Shown here: in pieces, positions 61,555 to 64,000 of the stretch
Layout: every line of letters starts with the position of its first letter
Numbering within the stretch: the first letter of the stretch is position 1
Assembly: GCA_910577365.1 (NCBI GenBank)
Contig: CAJTMU010000003.1
Span: 1-64,000, forward strand
From: an uncultured Oscillospiraceae bacterium
GTDB lineage: Bacteria; Bacillota; Clostridia; Oscillospirales; Ruminococcaceae
Length of the DNA: 64,000 nt
Direction: 5' to 3'
The notes under the pieces: model-generated
The model's input: only the letters and a program-made list of their open reading frames with translations
Databases searched by the model: none
Told to the model about the DNA's origin: nothing
Position numbers and translations under genes: made by a program

Positions 61555-62294
61555 AGGAAAGCGCAAGCGTGCCCGAAAAGCGGGCTAATAAAACGGTCGG
61601 TGCTTTGAAGGAAGATAGTGCCACTAAAAAGCGAAGAACAGCCGCTAAGGCAAGTGCAAGCAAAAAGGACAACCCCACTGTTAAGAAAAGGGATTTGGAA
61701 GGTGTGTCATCAGTCGCTCCTAAAACGGAAAAGACTGAAGCACGGCAAACGGCGAAAAAGAATGTAAAGAAGTCATCCGAAAAAGCCGCGGACGTTAAGT
61801 CTAAGCAAAATGCTGATGAAAAGACAGATAAGGCAGGCACAGGCAGCAAAACTCCTCAGGTAATGAAGCTGATTGAGCCGTTGGGAGATGTAAACCCCGT
61901 AATAATTGCGGGAAAAAGCCGCATTCCGCAGCAGCTTCGCGGCAAGGCTCCGCTGTCGCGGATAATGCGGCGTGAGGCGGCTGAAATTTTTGGCGAGGCA
62001 TTCTACACCGACCCGAACGAAGTTCTTACGGTAAATCTGACCGAGTTGGTTATAAAGGAGAGCACTGGTGAGCTTTTGCGGCGCTTTAATGCTTGCTGTT
62101 GTGATAAATGTATCGAGGAACTTTCGTGCCGCGCGGCGGAAAAAGTCCCTTCAAGATTCGTCAGGGTGACAAGGGCAGAACTGGAGCGCGGCATTTCCGA
62201 GCTTGAGGAACAGAAGGAACCGCTTAGGAAGTCGGCTTTGTCTGCAATGATACGTGAGCTTCTCGGAAATAAAAGGCGACATTTTCATAATTGA
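61551..62294 (+). CDS. Lys/Ala-rich tail fused to a ComFB domain
   Basis: A 247-residue protein. Residues 1-100 are disordered and rich in Lys, Ala, Ser and Thr, like histone H1 tails. Residues about 110-150 link to a ComFB domain (about 156-210): NEVLTVNLTELVIKE, then the cysteines C182-C184 and C187 (CCCDKC) and a closing VPSRFVRV. ComFB domains are reported receptors of cyclic dinucleotides. The start overlaps the parA-like stop by four bases. It takes the place of ParB in this pair. A role in attaching or positioning the ATPase is inferred. Confidence 0.75.
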   Translation: MKESASVPEKRANKTVGALKEDSATKKRRTAAKASASKKDNPTVKKRDLEGVSSVAPKTEKTEARQTAKKNVKKSSEKAADVKSKQNADEKTDKAGTGSKTPQVMKLIEPLGDVNPVIIAGKSRIPQQLRGKAPLSRIMRREAAEIFGEAFYTDPNEVLTVNLTELVIKESTGELLRRFNACCCDKCIEELSCRAAEKVPSRFVRVTRAELERGISELEEQKEPLRKSALSAMIRELLGNKRRHFHN

Positions 62295-62299
62295 TAATC

Positions 62300-62346
62300 A
62301 ACAGCGTATGGTTGACATTCATAGAGTTAACTATACGCTGTTTTTG
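62300..62346 (+). terminator. Intrinsic terminator of the parA-comFB unit
   Basis: Stem AACAGCGTAT (62300-62309) with ATACGCTGTT (62333-62342), extended by GTT/AAC, followed by TTTTTG. Confidence 0.88.
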
Positions 62347-62472
62347 TAATTAAACTCACATGATATGGTATCTAAAAAACAGTTTGCCCCCAAAAATTAA
62401 AATAGCAACTGTCGGTTGACAGATTGAAAGCGTAGATTGGTGGTCTGTTACCTTAAAAAAAGCTATAATGAA

Positions 62473-62496
62473 ATTGTCATAAGAGCTTATGACAAT
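62473..62496 (+). promoter_or_regulatory. Palindromic operator before the XRE membrane regulator
   Basis: A perfect 11-bp inverted repeat (62473-62483 with 62486-62496, ATTGTCATAAG) lies between a TATAAT (62464-62469) and the ribosome binding site. Probably the self-binding site of the XRE protein, which would explain autoregulation. Confidence 0.6.
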
Positions 62497-62517
62497 ATTT
62501 TTATAGGAGGATATTAT

Positions 62518-63480
62518 ATGATTTTTGCAGACAAACTTATACAGCTTCGCAAAAAAAGCGGTTGGTCACAGGAGGAGCTTGCAGAGCAGCTTAATGTAAG
62601 CCGACAGTCGGTTTCAAAGTGGGAGGGCGCGCAGAGCTTTCCCGATATCGAGAAGATAGTAAAGATGTCGCAGCTTTTCGGGGTGAGCACCGACTACCTT
62701 TTAAAGGAGGACGAGGAGGAGCCGTCGTTCGCAGAAATCGACGAAGCACCTAAGGTAAGGCGTGTTACCATGGAGGAGGCGTCAGAATTTCTGACAATTA
62801 AAGAGAACACATCAAAGCAGATAGCTTTCGCATCTTTTTTATGCATTGTTTCACCCGTCTGCCTGCTGCTTCTCGGCGGATATCACGCGTACACGGGCGC
62901 GATAAAAGACTACACCGCAGGTGGTATAGGAATGACTGTTCTGCTCATTCTGGTGGCGGCAGCGGTGGCGATTTTCATTTCGGTCGGAGGCAAGACAAGA
63001 CGTTTTGAGTACTTGGAAACCGAACTGTTCGAAACTGAATACGGTGTAAGCGGAATGGTAAAAAAACGCCGCGACCAATTTGCGGACAAACACACGCGGT
63101 ACAATATTGTAGGCACCGTTCTGGAAATATTTTCAATAATTCCGCTTTTTGCGGGAGTATTCGTGTTTGGGGAAAACGAGTTAATGATGACAGTTATGCT
63201 GTGCTGTCTGTTTCCCATAGCGGGAGTGGGGGTGGTTTTCTTTATTCTTGGCGGAGTGAAATGGTCAAGCTATGAAAAACTGCTTCAGGAGGGCGAGTAC
63301 TCTGTAAAGAATAAGAAAAGCAAGGCTTTTCACGGTGCGTATTGGGCAATAATTACCGCAGTATATCTTGCGGTCAGCTTTACGACAACCGGCTGGGGCT
63401 GGACATGGTTTATCTGGGTTATAGCCGGCGCGTTATATCCTGCCCTGCTGGCAATGCTAAGACCGCACCAGAGCAAATAA
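62518..63480 (+). CDS. XRE-type DNA-binding domain on a polytopic membrane protein
   Basis: A 320-residue protein. Residues 1-66 are a Cro/C1 helix-turn-helix (WSQEELAEQLNVSRQSVSKWEGAQSFPD). A linker of about 40 acidic residues leads to about six membrane helices (from about 100). One-component membrane regulators of this type are common in Clostridia, and their signal is not known. TAGGAGG precedes the ATG at 62518; earlier in-frame starts are upstream of the operator. The membrane part has no recognised transporter motif. Confidence 0.85.
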   Translation: MIFADKLIQLRKKSGWSQEELAEQLNVSRQSVSKWEGAQSFPDIEKIVKMSQLFGVSTDYLLKEDEEEPSFAEIDEAPKVRRVTMEEASEFLTIKENTSKQIAFASFLCIVSPVCLLLLGGYHAYTGAIKDYTAGGIGMTVLLILVAAAVAIFISVGGKTRRFEYLETELFETEYGVSGMVKKRRDQFADKHTRYNIVGTVLEIFSIIPLFAGVFVFGENELMMTVMLCCLFPIAGVGVVFFILGGVKWSSYEKLLQEGEYSVKNKKSKAFHGAYWAIITAVYLAVSFTTTGWGWTWFIWVIAGALYPALLAMLRPHQSK

Positions 63481-63485
63481 TACGA

Positions 63486-63510
63486 GCGCCCGCGGGATTT
63501 CCGCGGGCGC
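63486..63510. terminator. Bidirectional terminator between the XRE gene and the GH94 gene
   Basis: A perfect 10-bp GC stem (63486-63495 with 63501-63510, GCGCCCGCGG) between convergent genes. The T tract on either side is weak (TTGCGCTT). Confidence 0.65.
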
Positions 63511-63535
63511 TTGCGCTTAACTTGCTATAACCAAT

Positions 63536-64000
63536 TTAACCGAGCACTACCTCGACCTCATGTACTCCGCCCTCAAAAGCGGGAATAACGTTCCCGCCGA
63601 CCGCCTTGCCGTCCACCGTCATGCTCTTAACGCCCGAGCAAACGTGATTGGGATTGCTTACGGTAACGTTGTAGGTAGCCCCGCGGAACAGGCGCGAAAT
63701 CTTGAAGCCGTCCCACTCATGAGGAATGGAGGGGTCAATCATAAGCCCGTCATACTGTGGCTTAACACCAAGGATATACTGCGATATCGCCACGAAATTC
63801 CAAGCCGCCGTACCGGTCAGCCAGGAGTTCTTAGCCTCGCCGTGGCGCATACCGTCCTTGCCTGCTATCATCTGAGCGTAAACATACGGCTCGGTGCGGT
63901 GCAGGTCGGACATCTCCTCGCGGAACGCGGGAGCTATTTTGCTGTAATACTCAAACGCCTTGTCGCCGCGTCCCACAGCAGCTTCCGCGCATACTATCCA
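63536..64000 (-). CDS. GH94 cellobiose-phosphorylase-type enzyme, C-terminal part
   Basis: A 154-residue C-terminal end of a GH94 phosphorylase; the gene runs off the right edge of the window with an open frame. AEAAVGRGDKAFEYYSKIAP, EPYVYAQMIAG, NSWLTGTAAWNFVAISQYILG and DPSIPHEWDGFKISRLFRGATYNV are features of the (alpha/alpha)6 barrel and C-terminal beta-sandwich of cellobiose/cellodextrin phosphorylases, which split beta-glucosides with phosphate to glucose 1-phosphate. Substrate length is not decidable from this part. A GC hairpin follows the stop. Confidence 0.9.
   Translation of the reverse strand, partial: WIVCAEAAVGRGDKAFEYYSKIAPAFREEMSDLHRTEPYVYAQMIAGKDGMRHGEAKNSWLTGTAAWNFVAISQYILGVKPQYDGLMIDPSIPHEWDGFKISRLFRGATYNVTVSNPNHVCSGVKSMTVDGKAVGGNVIPAFEGGVHEVEVVLG

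Noticed and set aside
1..64000. tRNA or rRNA genes
   Set aside because: No tRNA-like cloverleaf or rRNA sequence was recognised by eye; a tRNAscan/Infernal run would be decisive.

Overview
The window is 64 kb of chromosome from a low- to mid-GC Gram-positive, most likely an anaerobic, spore-forming Clostridia member of the Oscillospiraceae/Ruminococcaceae type. The evidence is the single-chain purL, dipicolinate synthase genes (dpaA and dpaB), a flavodiiron protein, RNase M5, a zinc-type L28, strong GGAGG ribosome binding sites, several TTG starts, and many TTGACA-17-TATAAT promoters. No rRNA, tRNA, IS element, prophage or CRISPR array was seen. The assignment rests on gene content, not on a search.

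Layout. 1-10 kb: a 3D-domain cell-wall protein, a Nudix hydrolase, two HPr-like proteins without the catalytic histidine, mtaB, purL, a broken secreted metalloprotease and a lipoprotein. 10-17 kb (minus strand): a thiamin cluster thiD-thiC-(methyltransferase)-thiW-(hydrolase)-thiM-thiE. A TPP riboswitch and terminator precede thiD, and a second, unusual structured element precedes thiW. 17-21 kb: an XRE-VOC fusion regulator overlapping a zinc-ribbon gene, a DUF5131 protein, an AbrB-RelE-like fusion, a small XRE protein and decayed genes. 21-27 kb: a PadR-HAAS-DUF4097-DUF4097 envelope operon with duplicated operator-like repeats, a 57-residue membrane protein, and a secreted cysteine-peptidase-like protein with a lipoprotein. 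27-36 kb: dpaA/dpaB, fprA, an aminotransferase, trpS, rpmB and pyrG. 36-47 kb: ppk1, a pyruvyltransferase-FrhB fusion, GNAT and methyltransferase genes, several unknowns, and a patch of truncated duplicates. 47-57 kb: alaS, dinB-like, HIT, holA, rnmV, an MBOAT/DHHW acetylation pair, an RluA-type synthase and a lipoprotein. 57-64 kb: a c-di-GMP-flavoured block (PilZ, PAS-GGDEF, ParA and a ComFB-domain protein), an XRE membrane regulator, and the C-terminal part of a GH94 phosphorylase running off the edge.

The main undescribed signal is a family of about 100-nt intergenic palindromic elements, with at least ten copies in this window. They share outer edges (CRCAGGAAATTT...GCGGAAAATTTC). Their inner hairpin arms differ strongly in sequence from copy to copy but stay self-complementary. 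Several copies sit immediately before the ribosome binding site of the next gene. The second candidate system is the ParA/ComFB pair next to PilZ and GGDEF genes, which could be a cyclic-dinucleotide-controlled ParA positioning system.
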